Source: JACZUI01 sp965216725 (GTDB taxonomy: Bacteria > Actinomycetota > Acidimicrobiia > Spongiisociales > ZC4RG35). Taken from it: DNA of 64,000 bases. Each line of letters starts with the position of its first letter. Positions within the stretch are counted from its first letter, which is position 1. Shown in pieces: positions 42,189 through 50,710 of the stretch. The stretch lies in the NCBI GenBank assembly GCA_965216725.1, contig CBDCGI010000002.1, forward strand, positions 1 to 64,000, read 5' to 3'. The notes below the pieces were generated by a model, which saw only the letters and a program-made list of their open reading frames with translations, had not been told where the DNA came from and searched no databases. The position numbers and the translations under genes were made by a program.

Positions 42189-43268
42189 TCAGCCCTCCGT
42201 AGACACCGATTCTGCTGCCAGCAGTGCCTCAAGCTGGGTGGCTTGGTCGTCGACGCTGGAGCTGAAGTTCTCCCCTATCTCGCTCCACACATCACCGGGA
42301 TTCGCCAGACGCATGGTGAGCCGGGTCCCGCCGTTTTCGCCCTCTTCGAGTTGATAGGTCCAGGGCCAGTCCGCCACTGGTCCCACCTCGTAGCGAAGTG
42401 TGATATAGGAGAACGGCCGCCAATCGGCGACATGCTCCACGATGACCTCTTCGCCATGCATGCAGTGATTGACCGATCCGACACCTCTGCGGCCATCCGT
42501 TTGGGCGATGATTTCAGTGACGTTCTGCTGCCATTTGACGCGTTTGAGCGGGTCGGTGAGGTAGTCCCAGACCACTGAGGCGGCGGCCGGCGTTTCGAAT
42601 GACCGCTCGTAAACCGCCTGGGAGCCGGTCACCAAATCACGATTGCGCTCCTGCTCGAAGGTCCAGCGCATCGCCAGGTCTTGAATGAAAACATCCACAT
42701 CGCCAATGTCGGACAGAGACTCGGTGTGAGGCACGAAACCGAGAATCGAGGGGTCCAACGACATGGCGTCAAGTGTCGATTTGGTGAAAACCGCGTAAGC
42801 GGTCTTGTCGATCTTCTTTCCTGAGGTCCCCTTGGCCAGCCTGTGCACCAGAATCACGTCCGGCCCCGTCAACTCCTCCGACCGGGCGATGCGTCTCACG
42901 ACGAACTCGCCGTCATGCACGAAGAACTTCAGATCGAGGCTGGGAATCCTGATGCAAGCATTGCACTCGCAGGTCGTGGAATGAGAAATGTCCCTCAGCC
43001 TCTTGCGAAAAGAGAAATAGGCAGACTCGACGGTGTCCAACATCATTGACGGGTTCAGGGACTCCGCACTCGCATAAGAGAAAGCGGCGTCTCCTTCCAA
43101 CTTTGACAGCTGAAAACGCGGTTCTACGGCTGCAACGATGGTCTCCAGCAGGTCTGCAACCACGTCTTCGGCGTGCATCAACTCCGTGCCACCGAGATAC
43201 TCGGTATAGCCGGTGATATCCGCGAGGAGGAGGCAGCCTCTTTCCGGTGAACCGAGGTCTGGAGCCAC
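42189..43268 (-). CDS. DUF2652 (cyclase-like) domain fused to an SRPBCC domain
   Basis: 359 residues. The N half resembles DUF2652, a relative of class III cyclases: LLLADITGYTEYL and LEGDAAFSY keep the metal-aspartate positions. A four-Cys-like TTCECNAC patch sits near residue 100. The C half (about 215-345) is an SRPBCC/polyketide-cyclase-like lipid-binding fold (YERSFETPAAASVVWDYLTD). GTG start with a -10 box 6 bases upstream. Probably binds a lipid or polyketide; catalysis uncertain. Confidence 0.75.
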   Translation of the reverse strand: MAPDLGSPERGCLLLADITGYTEYLGGTELMHAEDVVADLLETIVAAVEPRFQLSKLEGDAAFSYASAESLNPSMMLDTVESAYFSFRKRLRDISHSTTCECNACIRIPSLDLKFFVHDGEFVVRRIARSEELTGPDVILVHRLAKGTSGKKIDKTAYAVFTKSTLDAMSLDPSILGFVPHTESLSDIGDVDVFIQDLAMRWTFEQERNRDLVTGSQAVYERSFETPAAASVVWDYLTDPLKRVKWQQNVTEIIAQTDGRRGVGSVNHCMHGEEVIVEHVADWRPFSYITLRYEVGPVADWPWTYQLEEGENGGTRLTMRLANPGDVWSEIGENFSSSVDDQATQLEALLAAESVSTEG

Positions 43269-43274
43269 GCCGCG

Positions 43275-43280
43275 ACCCTA
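43275..43280 (-). promoter_or_regulatory. -10 box TAGGGT of a probable leaderless promoter (minus strand)
   Basis: TAGGGT on the minus strand ends exactly 6 bases before the GTG at 43268 and supports that start. Confidence 0.5.
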
Positions 43281-43326
43281 CCTCGGCGGCGCCGGGATGC
43301 GGTGGCCGCTAGGCTCGCACGCCGTA

Positions 43327-43713
43327 ATGACCTTCATCATCAGCTTGCTCGGAACCGCCGCCTCATTGTGGGTGGCGGAGTGGATGATCGATGGTTTTGA
43401 GTTCAGCGGCGACTGGTGGCAGTTCCTGCTCGTCGCTCTCATCGTTGGGCTCTTCAACGCCATCGTGAAGCCAATCGTCCAATTCTTCAGCCTGCCCCTG
43501 GTCGTGCTCACGATGGGACTGTTCCTGATCGTGGTGAACGCCTTGGTGCTTCAACTGTCGGTTTGGATTTCCGGACCGGATGTGTTGGATCTTGGCCTGA
43601 CGTCCGATGGCTTCTTCTGGACGACATTCCTGGCGTCGATCGTGGTGTCGGTTGTGGGCTGGCTGCTCAGCATATTCCTCCCGGACGACGGTCGCATCGG
43701 ATCAATGACCTGA
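43327..43713 (+). CDS. Phage holin family (Mycobacterial 4 TMS) membrane protein
   Basis: 128 residues with four membrane spans. The AIVKPIVQFFSLPL segment is the signature of the actinobacterial 4-TMS 'phage holin family' (PF04020), whose real function is unknown. Starts at the ATG giving MTFIISLLG; a TAGGCT box lies 11 bases before it. Divergent from the DUF2652 gene. Confidence 0.85.
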   Translation: MTFIISLLGTAASLWVAEWMIDGFEFSGDWWQFLLVALIVGLFNAIVKPIVQFFSLPLVVLTMGLFLIVVNALVLQLSVWISGPDVLDLGLTSDGFFWTTFLASIVVSVVGWLLSIFLPDDGRIGSMT

Positions 43714-43739
43714 CAGCCGTCGGGCTCGGCGAAGGGCAA

Positions 43740-43844
43740 CTATCGCCTCGCTCTTGACTTCGGGCGCTCTGGCTTGCGAAACACTTCGGGTTGCCCAGCC
43801 TTTTCGAGTAGCTCGGAGAGTGCGGCAATCATCAAGGGGTCCAT
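43740..43844 (-). CDS. Possible 34-residue basic-tailed peptide
   Basis: On the minus strand an ATG at 43844, preceded by AAAGGAAC, opens a frame MDPLMIAALSELLEKAG ending in a basic tail (RKPERPKSRARR). Helical N half. It lies in a 370-base gap that otherwise holds nothing recognisable. The SD is the main support. Confidence 0.35.
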   Translation of the reverse strand: MDPLMIAALSELLEKAGQPEVFRKPERPKSRARR

Positions 43845-44096
43845 TGTTAGTTCCTTTCGTCATTTGGTCACGCCCCAATCGAGCGCGATGACGCGAGGAT
43901 TCCGACCATGGGTACGCATCCGGTACCGGCCGGGTAGTCGTTGGCCGCTATCCGACGCGTAGAGCTCTTGGCCCGAACCAACGCTCTCTCACACGGGACG
44001 ATCGCGCCCTTCATCTGTTGCTAGGTTCGGCCGATCGCACGGGTTCGACTTCACGCGGGACATACCGGTCAAAGGGGGTTCGCCCTGCTCGCGTTC

Positions 44097-46055
44097 GTGG
44101 TCTTCGCCGCAGCGTGCACGGGGGGCACCGAAGATGGCCAGAGTTCGATGACAGCCGCGACTTCGACCACGCGTGCCGCCGAAAAACAAACAACACAATC
44201 CGCTGGAGGGTCGGAGGGGTTAAGAGAGGCCTTCGCGGCGGCCGGAGTCGAAATCATTGAGTCGCCTGAGGAGATCTCGGAGGTCCAGGGATTCCAGTTG
44301 TCGTCGTGGCAGGTGGTGAACATGGAACGAGAAATCGACTCAGGTGGCGGCATAGTTGGCTTCGATCTCGACGAGCTGGCGGGGGCACCCGGCGGATTGC
44401 CGTTCTCCTACTTGGTGGCTGGATGGATTACCGGCGCAGGTACTCAGGCAGCCGACGACGCGGCTCGGATCATGGGGGATCAGGATTGGGAGGTCGCACC
44501 ATCGCTGGTGTATCCCACTGCGGTCCTGATGCTGTTTGTGGCGGACTCGCTTCTGGCGGCAGGCGTGACAGGTTCCGCCTCGATTCAGCCAGCGCTCGTC
44601 CCTATCGCGGCTGAACCCCAAGACATTTGCACTCGACTATCCAACTGGGTGCAAAAGGCTCTCAATTGGATTTTCGATGGCCTGAGAATCGATGTCGCAG
44701 GTGACGAGTGGTATGCCTGGGCAGCCAACATCTGGAACGCTGCGGTTGATCTCGCTGAGAAGGCCCTTCGAAAGGCGATTGAGGTGATCACCGAAACACT
44801 TCTGGCGCCCATTCAGAAGGCGCTCGCCGTAATCGGGACTGTGAGCATGGTGGTTTCGACGCTCAAGACATGGAGCTACAAGATCATTCCGCCCGATGAA
44901 ACTCCCGAGTTGGCGGTAGGCAACGATCCTGACAATCTTGCGACGGCGACTCTCCTCGCAAATACCGGGCTCCCCGAGTGGCCAAAGAATGTTGCGGGTT
45001 GTGCAGAGCGAGCCGGGACGCGGCTCCCCGATCCGGCCTCCGCAGCTGATTCCAACGTGACATGGAGGATCGGCAAGGACGCGTTTCCCAAGAATCGTGC
45101 CTCGATCGTGGAGTCCGGTACCGATGACAAGATCAACGACGAGAACACTGCCGATGTCGTGTTCAACCCGGGGAGGGACGAAGGCGACGAGCCTTTCCCG
45201 GGATGGATCCATCTAACCGCCGTGGTCGAAAAGGACCAGATCGGAAAGCTCAGGGACATGGTGTGGACGCTCCTCACCGGCAAACTCCCCGAAGAAGCCG
45301 GAGACGACTATGTCTCGGCCATAGGCACTGTAATTTGGACTATCACGGAGCCGATCTGGAAGAAACTGATTCAGCTTCTCGCCGACACCGCTGGCCCGAA
45401 GCGGATCGACGTCATCCATCATGTCGAAGTCGATTTCGCATACCCCACCGAAGACACCCCGGATGACCCTGGCAACGAGCAACAAACCCGGATCTACCCG
45501 CCCTCCCGGTTCGAACCTGATGTGCCGCTCAAGATCACCTACATCTACGACTCAGGCGACTCCCCTCCAGACCAAGTAGTCGTCGCGTGGGACGGAGAGG
45601 CCTTCTCCAAAACCGTCTTCGGCACAACGATCGGCGGCTTCCTCGACTCGCCATCGGATTTCCGAGTACGGCACGTGCCGGGCCAACAAGATGCATGGTG
45701 CGAGATCGTTGGTGCCCAGGGGTGTGTCGAGCTCTCAACGTGGCCAAGTCCGGAACGGAACGCCCTATTCGAAGGACACTTTGGTGAGATCCCCAGCTAC
45801 ATGGGGAGTCTCCCCGCGATCGAGCTCACACACACCGAGGTCTTTGCCGGGTGGGAGGGATCCTGTGGAACTGCTCTTGACGCCGACTTCGGAGAAGTCG
45901 CCCTTTGCGTGCATGAAGAGTCCGGCGCCATCCTCTATGTGCACACCATCGGCCGGTGCAACGACCCGAATCGCACCGACGAATCCTGTGCCGAGGCCAA
46001 GGCGATTCTCATCGAGCAACCGACATTCGGTGATTTCGTCCTCCCGATGGATTGA
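44097..46055 (+). CDS. Hypothetical secreted lipoprotein
   Basis: About 650 residues of unknown family. The frame upstream of the GTG at 44097 encodes a fine signal peptide (QRGFALLAFVVFAAAC) but has no ATG, GTG or TTG before 44097. A CTG at 44085 sits 6 bases after AAAGGGGG (44071-44078) and is a candidate start. After the lipobox Cys come a Thr/Ser linker, helical segments near residue 200-240 (EKALRKAIEVITETLLAPIQ), and a probably beta-rich C half with several cysteines. Confidence 0.6.
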   Translation: MVFAAACTGGTEDGQSSMTAATSTTRAAEKQTTQSAGGSEGLREAFAAAGVEIIESPEEISEVQGFQLSSWQVVNMEREIDSGGGIVGFDLDELAGAPGGLPFSYLVAGWITGAGTQAADDAARIMGDQDWEVAPSLVYPTAVLMLFVADSLLAAGVTGSASIQPALVPIAAEPQDICTRLSNWVQKALNWIFDGLRIDVAGDEWYAWAANIWNAAVDLAEKALRKAIEVITETLLAPIQKALAVIGTVSMVVSTLKTWSYKIIPPDETPELAVGNDPDNLATATLLANTGLPEWPKNVAGCAERAGTRLPDPASAADSNVTWRIGKDAFPKNRASIVESGTDDKINDENTADVVFNPGRDEGDEPFPGWIHLTAVVEKDQIGKLRDMVWTLLTGKLPEEAGDDYVSAIGTVIWTITEPIWKKLIQLLADTAGPKRIDVIHHVEVDFAYPTEDTPDDPGNEQQTRIYPPSRFEPDVPLKITYIYDSGDSPPDQVVVAWDGEAFSKTVFGTTIGGFLDSPSDFRVRHVPGQQDAWCEIVGAQGCVELSTWPSPERNALFEGHFGEIPSYMGSLPAIELTHTEVFAGWEGSCGTALDADFGEVALCVHEESGAILYVHTIGRCNDPNRTDESCAEAKAILIEQPTFGDFVLPMD

Positions 46056-46094
46056 CGATTCGAACAAGCCGGGGACGCCCCAAGGCTCACCCGT

Positions 46095-47534
46095 TCAGAG
46101 GGCTGTCTCCAAAAACCAGGTCTCCATTCGTCCCTTTCCCTTGACGGAGCGATCTCCTCGCGGGGTCAACACGTACTTGCCCTCGAGACGTTCGAATGCG
46201 CCCCTGGCAACCTGGATACGGCCGGGCTCGCCGGATGACTCCATTCTCGAGGCGACGTTTACGGCGTCACCCCACAAGTCGTAAGTGAATTTCGAAGTCC
46301 CGACGACTGCTCCCACCGCGCTCCCGCTGTTCATGCCAAACCGCACTCGAAGCTTGGTTCCGTCGTCGCTGACTCGGCTGTTGACGTAGTCCCTCATGTC
46401 GATGGCCAGCTTGGCGATGACGTCGCAATGATCATCCCTCGGCTCGGGCGCGCCCGCGACGACCATGTATCCGTCTCCGATCGTCTTGATCTTCTCGACA
46501 CCGTGCCGATCTGCCATCGAATCCCATGCAGTGAACACCTCATTGAGTAGCTCGATGGCACGCTCGGGTTTGAGCCGGGCAGTGAGCGGAGTGAAGTCGA
46601 CGATGTCGGCAAAAAGCGCGGTCACGCTGTCGAAGCTCTCCGCGATCGTCCTGCCCGGGTGCTCCTTGAGCTGCCTGGCGATGCTCGCCGGCAGGACGTT
46701 GAGCAACAGACGTTCCGAGCGCGCCATCTCGGCTCTGAGCTTTGCCTCGAGCTTCCTCCGGTCCGTGATATCCACAAACGTCAAGACCGAGCCCACAACC
46801 TGGCCGCCCTGCTCCATCGGATAAGACCAGTACTCGGCGTAGAAGCTCGATCCATCGGCCCGCCACATGACTTCGTTGTCGACGTGGACACCTTCACCCC
46901 TCCGAAAGGCCTGATAGATCCGACACGACTCCATCGGGTACGGGTCGCCGTTGGGCAAGGTGTGATGAACCAACTCATGCATGTTCCGACCCAGCAGGTC
47001 ACGATCCGACTCGAACCCGAGGATCCGGACACACGCCGGATTGGCGAAGGTGCAGTTGCCTGCGAGATCGACTCCGTAAATGCCTTCCCCGGTGGAGTTG
47101 AGGAGCAGGGAGATCCGCTCTTGCTGCTCTCTGAGTCTTCTGTCGGCCAGACGGCGTTCGCTGATGTCGACGAAAGTCAGGACTGAGCCGATGAACTCAC
47201 CGTCTCGCTCTATCGGATAAGACCAATACTCCGCATAGAAGGAGGAGCCGTCGAGACGCCACATCACCTCGTCATCGACGTGGATGCCTTCTCCCATGCG
47301 AAACGCCTGGTAGATGCGACACGACTCCATCGGGTAAGGATCGCCATTGGGAAGGGTGTGATGCACGAGATCGTGCATCACCTCACCGAGCAGATCATCC
47401 GCGGACTCCGCACCGAGAAGTCGCACACACGCCGGGTTGGCGAAAGTGCATCTACCTTCGAGATCAATCCCGTATATGCCCTCGCCGGTTGAGTTGAGGA
47501 GAAGCTCGGCCAGCTCCCCGGATATCCCACTCAT
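46095..47534 (-). CDS. Class III adenylate/guanylate cyclase with tandem PAS domains
   Basis: 479 residues. Two near-identical PAS domains (about 8-125 and 135-255) share NPACVR, HHTLPNGDPYPMESCRIYQ and SSFYAEYWSYP. A coiled linker then leads to a cyclase domain with LFADIVDFT (metal Asp), KIKTIGDGYMVVAG (Lys, metal Asp) and YDLWGDAVNVASRME (Asn, Arg). No membrane span, so cytosolic sensing through PAS. The PAS pair is a recent internal duplication. Confidence 0.92.
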   Translation of the reverse strand: MSGISGELAELLLNSTGEGIYGIDLEGRCTFANPACVRLLGAESADDLLGEVMHDLVHHTLPNGDPYPMESCRIYQAFRMGEGIHVDDEVMWRLDGSSFYAEYWSYPIERDGEFIGSVLTFVDISERRLADRRLREQQERISLLLNSTGEGIYGVDLAGNCTFANPACVRILGFESDRDLLGRNMHELVHHTLPNGDPYPMESCRIYQAFRRGEGVHVDNEVMWRADGSSFYAEYWSYPMEQGGQVVGSVLTFVDITDRRKLEAKLRAEMARSERLLLNVLPASIARQLKEHPGRTIAESFDSVTALFADIVDFTPLTARLKPERAIELLNEVFTAWDSMADRHGVEKIKTIGDGYMVVAGAPEPRDDHCDVIAKLAIDMRDYVNSRVSDDGTKLRVRFGMNSGSAVGAVVGTSKFTYDLWGDAVNVASRMESSGEPGRIQVARGAFERLEGKYVLTPRGDRSVKGKGRMETWFLETAL

Positions 47535-47606
47535 CGGGTCACCCGGAGGTCGAAACGGTCACCTCCAGATTGGTTGTGAAAGGGGCCGGCCGACCACATT
47601 GGTGTG

Positions 47607-48251
47607 TCAAAGCTCCTCAACGACCTCGTCCGTCGTGACCACAGCCGTGGCGATATAGCCGAAGTTGACCAGCGCCGACTGATACCCGTCTCCAAGCTCC
47701 GGGTGGTCGGCGCCAGCGGTGGCGTCTTTGACCACCGTCACGGCGAAGCCATCCTCCGTGAGCTGGCGCATATGTGCTTCGACACAGAGATTCGCCGACA
47801 TACCGGCCAGAATCACATTGTCGATCCCACGCTTGCGGAGTTGGAGAGCCAGGTCGTTGGTCTCTGGCCCATAGACCTTGTGTGGGCTGGCCACGACGGT
47901 CTCTCCGTCGTTGATGTATTTGCCAAGGGGCTCGACCCAGTCAGCGCCTGAGCCTTCGAAGCCTTCGAGTCTGAGCGCGCCCGACCTTTGGAACATGTCG
48001 ATGTCATGCATCACGTTTTCCATGGTCCCCCCGAACTCCCATCCCGAGTCGGTCGGGTAGTAGTAGTGAGGCGACACGAACACGTTGTAGCCCGCCGCTT
48101 TGGCAGCCGTGATCAGCTGCTCGAGATGCTCCACTGTTCGATTGTCGGTGACGCTCTTACCGACAAGTTCCCAAGTCACCCCGTCAGGGCTCAAGAAGTC
48201 GTTCTGGGGGTCTGTGATCACAACTGCTGTGTCTTCTGGTGAATAGCTCAT
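47607..48251 (-). CDS. Isochorismatase-family cysteine hydrolase
   Basis: 214 residues. VVITDPQNDFLSPDG carries the catalytic Asp, and ILAGMSANLCVEAHMRQL the catalytic Cys; a lysine in VASPHKVYGP completes the triad region. Members hydrolyse amides such as nicotinamide or biuret or an enol ether; the substrate here is unknown. AGAGGA lies 6 bases before the ATG. Divergent from the molybdoenzyme gene. Confidence 0.88.
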   Translation of the reverse strand: MSYSPEDTAVVITDPQNDFLSPDGVTWELVGKSVTDNRTVEHLEQLITAAKAAGYNVFVSPHYYYPTDSGWEFGGTMENVMHDIDMFQRSGALRLEGFEGSGADWVEPLGKYINDGETVVASPHKVYGPETNDLALQLRKRGIDNVILAGMSANLCVEAHMRQLTEDGFAVTVVKDATAGADHPELGDGYQSALVNFGYIATAVVTTDEVVEEL

Positions 48252-48400
48252 CGGGGATCCTCTCGCGTCGGTCCGTGTCCATTGGTCAAACCACCCCGAA
48301 CCTATCAGCTGCCCGCCCGGAGCGCTCAGTGCACAAAACAGTTTTCCGAGCGGCTAGCTTCCCGATCTCTCCGGATAGCCGATCACCGAGGAACGAATAC

Positions 48401-50686
48401 ATGACGACGACCCGGCACGGGACGCTCACCAACTGGGGTGCCTACGAGATCGAGACCGACGGTCACGACATCACAGCCGTTCACCCCTTTGCCAAAGACC
48501 CGGATCCCTCACCGATCGGCCAATCGCTCAAGGCGGTGCGGAAGAGCCGTGTGGCACGCCCTGCCATCAGGGAGTCCTGGTACCACCACGGACCCGGTGC
48601 CGCGACAGACCGGAGGGGTTGGGAGCCTTTCGTGGAAGTCGGCTGGGACGAGGCACTCGACCTCCTGGCCGGAGAGCTCGATCGGGTGCGCAAAGAGCAT
48701 GGAAACCAGGCCATCTACGGGGGAAGCTACGGCTGGGCCAGTGCCGGTCGCTTCCATCACGCTCAGAGCCAGGTGCATCGCTTCCTCAACTCAATAGGCG
48801 GGTACACCTATTCGGTCGACGACTATTCGATTGCCGCCGGCCACGTCATCACGCCGCACGTGTTCGGCTTTTCCTTCGACGATTACATGGACGAGCAACC
48901 TTCGTTCGCCGAGATAGCCGAACACAGCGAGCTGGTTGTCGCCTTCGGCGGAATGCCGATCAAGAACAGCCAGGTCCATTACGGCGGCATCGGGCGGCAC
49001 ATGGTGCGGAGCCGTCTCGAGACCTGTCGCGACCGCGGTGTCAGATTCGTGAACCTATCCCCGCTGAGAGAGGACCTGATCGACGAAACCGATTCCGAGT
49101 GGATCCCGGTCAAGCCGGTGACCGACACTGCGATCATGCTCGGGCTGGCCCACAGCCTGCTGGTCGAGGGTGCGCAGGACCAGGCTTTCCTCGACCGCTA
49201 CTGCCACGGGTGGGATCAATTCCGCGCCTACCTTCTCGGCGAGGTCGACGGACAGCCCAAATCCGCCGAGTGGGCCGGTCGCATCTCTGGTGTCGAGCCA
49301 CAGCGGCTGAGGGCTCTCGCTGCCGAGATGGCGCGCAAGCGAACCATGGTGACGGTGAGTTGGTCGGTACAGCGAAACGACCATGGGGAACACGCCTATT
49401 GGGCGGCAGCGGCCCTCGCCGCGATGCTCGGTCAGATCGGGCTGCCCGGCGGAGGTGTTGGGTACGGCTATGGCGCAGTCGGCCTCAACGGCCACGGTGT
49501 CGGGTATCACACACTGCCCCGTCTGCCCCAGGGCAAGAACAAGGTCACCGACTTCATTCCGGTGGCGCGAATCTCGGACCTGCTCCTCCGTGGAGGCGAC
49601 GAATTCGACTACAACGGACGGAGGCTCACCTACCCCGATATCAAGATCGTCTACTGGGCCGGTGGCAACCCCTTCCACCATCATCAAGATCTGAATCGGC
49701 TGGCGGCAGCTTGGCAGCTGCCCGACACCGTGGTTGTCCACGAGCCTTTCTGGAACCCATTGGCGAAGTTCGCCGACATCGTCCTCCCGGCAACAACACC
49801 TTTGGAGCGGCAAGACGTGGGGGGCAGCGGGATGGACGACTTCCTCTTCTGGATGGAGAAGGTGATCGACCCCGTCGGCGAGGCGAGGAACGACTACGAA
49901 ATCTTCTCGGAGCTGGCCCACCGTCTCGATGCCGGTGAGAGATTCACGCAAGGACGAAACGCCGAGGAGTGGATCGAACACCTATATCAGCGATTCAGGA
50001 ACTCCAACAGCGACTACCCGACGCTCGACGAGTTGAAGGAGGTCGGCCACTTTCAAATCCCCGGGGATTGGTTCCCGATCCCGTCCCAGCTGGCTGATTT
50101 CCGCAGCGATCCAGAGGAGAATCCTCTCGGTACACCTTCGGGACGAATCGAGCTCTACTCGGAGACCATCGAGAGTTACCAATACGCCGACTGCCCGCCC
50201 CGCCCCAGCTGGCTCGAGCCTGCAGAGTGGTTGGGCAACGCCGATGGCGCTCAGCTCCACCTGATCTCCAACCAGCCCAAGACCCGCCTCCACAGCCAAT
50301 GGGACCATGGCGAGACCAGCGTGGATCAGAAGGTGGACGGCCGGGAGCGCATCCTCATCAATACCGCGGACGCCGCCGAACGCTCACTTGCGGATGGGGA
50401 TCTGGTGAAGGTCTTCAACGAACGTGGCGCGTGCTTGGCGGTGGTTGCATCCTCGGACCAGATAGCCCCTGGCGTTGTGCAGCTGCCGACCGGTGCCTGG
50501 TGGGATCCGGAATCCGCCGGGGGCCTATGCCGAAGCGGCAACCCGAACGTCCTGACCAGGGACGTCGGCACGTCGGCTCTGGCTCAGGGCCCAAGCGCTC
50601 AGACCTGCCTTGTCGAAGTGGAGCGATTCGAGGGCGTGGCACCCAAGGTTCGAGCACACGATCCACCGGCTCTCAAGCAGGTCTGA
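48401..50686 (+). CDS. Molybdopterin oxidoreductase, DMSO/biotin sulfoxide reductase family (BisC-like)
   Basis: 761 residues from the ATG at 48401. The GGSYGWASAGRFHHAQSQ region contains the serine that ligates Mo in the DMSO/TMAO reductase group. There is no N-terminal [4Fe-4S] Cys motif and no twin-arginine signal, so a cytoplasmic sulfoxide or N-oxide reductase like BisC is likely. MGD-binding segments such as WAGGNPFHHHQDLNRL and the C-terminal molydopterin-binding domain (LISNQPKTRLHSQWDHG) are present. No partner subunits are adjacent. Confidence 0.88.
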   Translation: MTTTRHGTLTNWGAYEIETDGHDITAVHPFAKDPDPSPIGQSLKAVRKSRVARPAIRESWYHHGPGAATDRRGWEPFVEVGWDEALDLLAGELDRVRKEHGNQAIYGGSYGWASAGRFHHAQSQVHRFLNSIGGYTYSVDDYSIAAGHVITPHVFGFSFDDYMDEQPSFAEIAEHSELVVAFGGMPIKNSQVHYGGIGRHMVRSRLETCRDRGVRFVNLSPLREDLIDETDSEWIPVKPVTDTAIMLGLAHSLLVEGAQDQAFLDRYCHGWDQFRAYLLGEVDGQPKSAEWAGRISGVEPQRLRALAAEMARKRTMVTVSWSVQRNDHGEHAYWAAAALAAMLGQIGLPGGGVGYGYGAVGLNGHGVGYHTLPRLPQGKNKVTDFIPVARISDLLLRGGDEFDYNGRRLTYPDIKIVYWAGGNPFHHHQDLNRLAAAWQLPDTVVVHEPFWNPLAKFADIVLPATTPLERQDVGGSGMDDFLFWMEKVIDPVGEARNDYEIFSELAHRLDAGERFTQGRNAEEWIEHLYQRFRNSNSDYPTLDELKEVGHFQIPGDWFPIPSQLADFRSDPEENPLGTPSGRIELYSETIESYQYADCPPRPSWLEPAEWLGNADGAQLHLISNQPKTRLHSQWDHGETSVDQKVDGRERILINTADAAERSLADGDLVKVFNERGACLAVVASSDQIAPGVVQLPTGAWWDPESAGGLCRSGNPNVLTRDVGTSALAQGPSAQTCLVEVERFEGVAPKVRAHDPPALKQV

Positions 50687-50710
50687 CGTTTTCTCCGCTC
50701 TCGTCCCGTC

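Noticed and set aside
48619..49938. 439-codon plus-strand frame inside the molybdoenzyme gene
   Set aside because: Arg/Gly/Pro-rich frame within a well conserved gene read in another frame; typical of GC-rich DNA.
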